Of a stretch of 13,403 nt of DNA, positions 13,082 to 13,403 are shown in pieces (the stretch's first letter is position 1; every line of letters begins with the position of its first letter). The DNA comes from CAZABC01 sp964483405 (GTDB lineage Bacteria > Chloroflexota > Limnocylindria > Limnocylindrales > CSP1-4). The translations under genes and the position numbers were made by a program. Under the pieces are notes generated by a model. It had not been told where the DNA came from. It made no database searches and was given only the letters and a program-made list of their open reading frames with translations. The DNA lies in contig CAZABC010000050.1 in the NCBI GenBank assembly GCA_964483405.1, positions 1-13,403 of the forward strand. Direction: 5' to 3'.

Positions 13082-13403
13082 AGCGTCCGCCGCCGGCCCC
13101 CGCCGGCCCCCGCCGGCCCCCGAGCCGCCTCCTCCGGCCCCCGCCGGCCCGCGAGCCGCCTCCGCCGGCCCCCGAGCCGCCTCCTCCGGCCCCGTCGGCT
13201 CGCCCCCGCCCCTTTTTGGGCCTCGCTTGCATCAGATGCAGATGTCCGACCGTCCACCCGCTCTGCGGCCGGCCATCCGACCGTCCCGAGCGTGGGATCT
13301 CGCACCGATGGCGACCCGGAACGGTCGGTCGGCCCGATTCGATGCGTCCACGTGCATGGACGGAGCACGATCGGCCGGTGGCGTGTCGCACTCCTGCGTC
13401 TGA
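13082..13403. other. right-end stretch without a convincing gene
   Basis: Beyond the repeat tract, 13194-13403 has lower GC and weaker third-position bias than the rest. A 55-codon plus-strand ORF (13236-13403) ends exactly at the window edge but has poor codon bias. Inverted repeats are TGCATCAGATGCA (13228-13240) and CGTCCA/TGGACG (13345-13350 with 13357-13362, loop CGTGCA). A minus-strand ATG at 13232 could begin a Gly-rich protein reading MQARPKKGRGRADG into the repeats. No tRNA was found. Confidence 0.4.
13091..13193. repeat. mixed tandem repeat: 10-bp CGCCGGCCCC and 21-bp Gly/Ser-coding units
   Basis: CGCCGGCCCC occurs three times in tandem (13091-13120) and once as CGCCGGCCCG (13142-13151). 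A 21-bp unit starting CGAGCCGCCTCC occurs three times (13121-13141, 13152-13172, 13173-13193), one copy with a single T-to-G change. On the minus strand each 21-bp unit encodes GAGGGGS. The 10-bp units are not multiples of three, so their number sets which frame is read downstream. Slippage or assembly error is plausible here. Confidence 0.85.

Noticed and set aside
13207..13225. CCCC-TTTTT-GGG near 13210 as an intrinsic terminator
   Set aside because: The T-run is in the would-be loop rather than after a stem, and the flanking pairing is only 3-4 bp.
13236..13403. 55-codon plus-strand ORF ending exactly at the window edge
   Set aside because: Third-position GC is clearly lower than in the real genes, the sequence has no recognisable features, and the start overlaps an inverted repeat.

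Overview
The window is very GC-rich, densely packed bacterial DNA with near-total G/C at third codon positions. Its organisation suggests a high-GC lineage such as Chloroflexota (Limnocylindria-like) or Actinomycetota: several genes have no Shine-Dalgarno (SD) but carry a TAnnnT -10 hexamer 6-8 nt before the start codon, the arrangement of leaderless transcripts, and neighbouring genes often overlap by a 4-nt GTGA. The taxonomic placement is inference. No tRNA, rRNA, CRISPR array or insertion sequence was seen.

The main content is a selenocysteine-containing, NAD-linked formate dehydrogenase (FDH) locus. Reading leftward on the minus strand from the right end: a catalytic molybdopterin subunit (12698-10782) whose active-site codon is an in-frame TGA followed at once by a textbook bacterial SECIS hairpin; then an unknown membrane protein, a GYD-domain protein and an iron-sulfur L-serine dehydratase; then a fused NuoE-NuoF diaphorase (7400-5508), overlapping by GTGA a 336-aa iron-sulfur protein (5511-4501). 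That last protein ends in the CxxCxxxC...CVKG domain that is normally the N-terminus of FdhA. The formate dehydrogenase large subunit is therefore split into two polypeptides encoded about 5.3 kb apart. fdhD, the sulfurtransferase that activates such enzymes, lies on the plus strand at 2895-3767, and a VapBC toxin-antitoxin pair sits between it and the diaphorase operon.

The left end holds a partial membrane-anchored alpha/beta hydrolase (minus) divergent from a plus-strand operon: DUF2277 protein, a diaminopimelate-decarboxylase-like enzyme with altered active-site motifs, and a membrane-anchored helical protein. The 18-bp gap between the divergent genes carries overlapping -10 elements on both strands, i.e. 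a symmetric bidirectional promoter that would give two leaderless mRNAs.

The right end (12815-13403) has a small unrecognised ORF preceded by a glycine/serine-coding repeat tract with 10-bp units whose number sets the reading frame, followed by about 200 bp with no convincing gene. Working model: formate + NAD+ <-> CO2 + NADH through catalytic subunit -> Fe-S subunit -> NuoEF diaphorase, matured by FdhD. Selenocysteine genes (selA, selB, selC, selD) must lie elsewhere. Serine dehydratase between the two FDH halves could link C1 and serine/pyruvate metabolism, but that link is inference.
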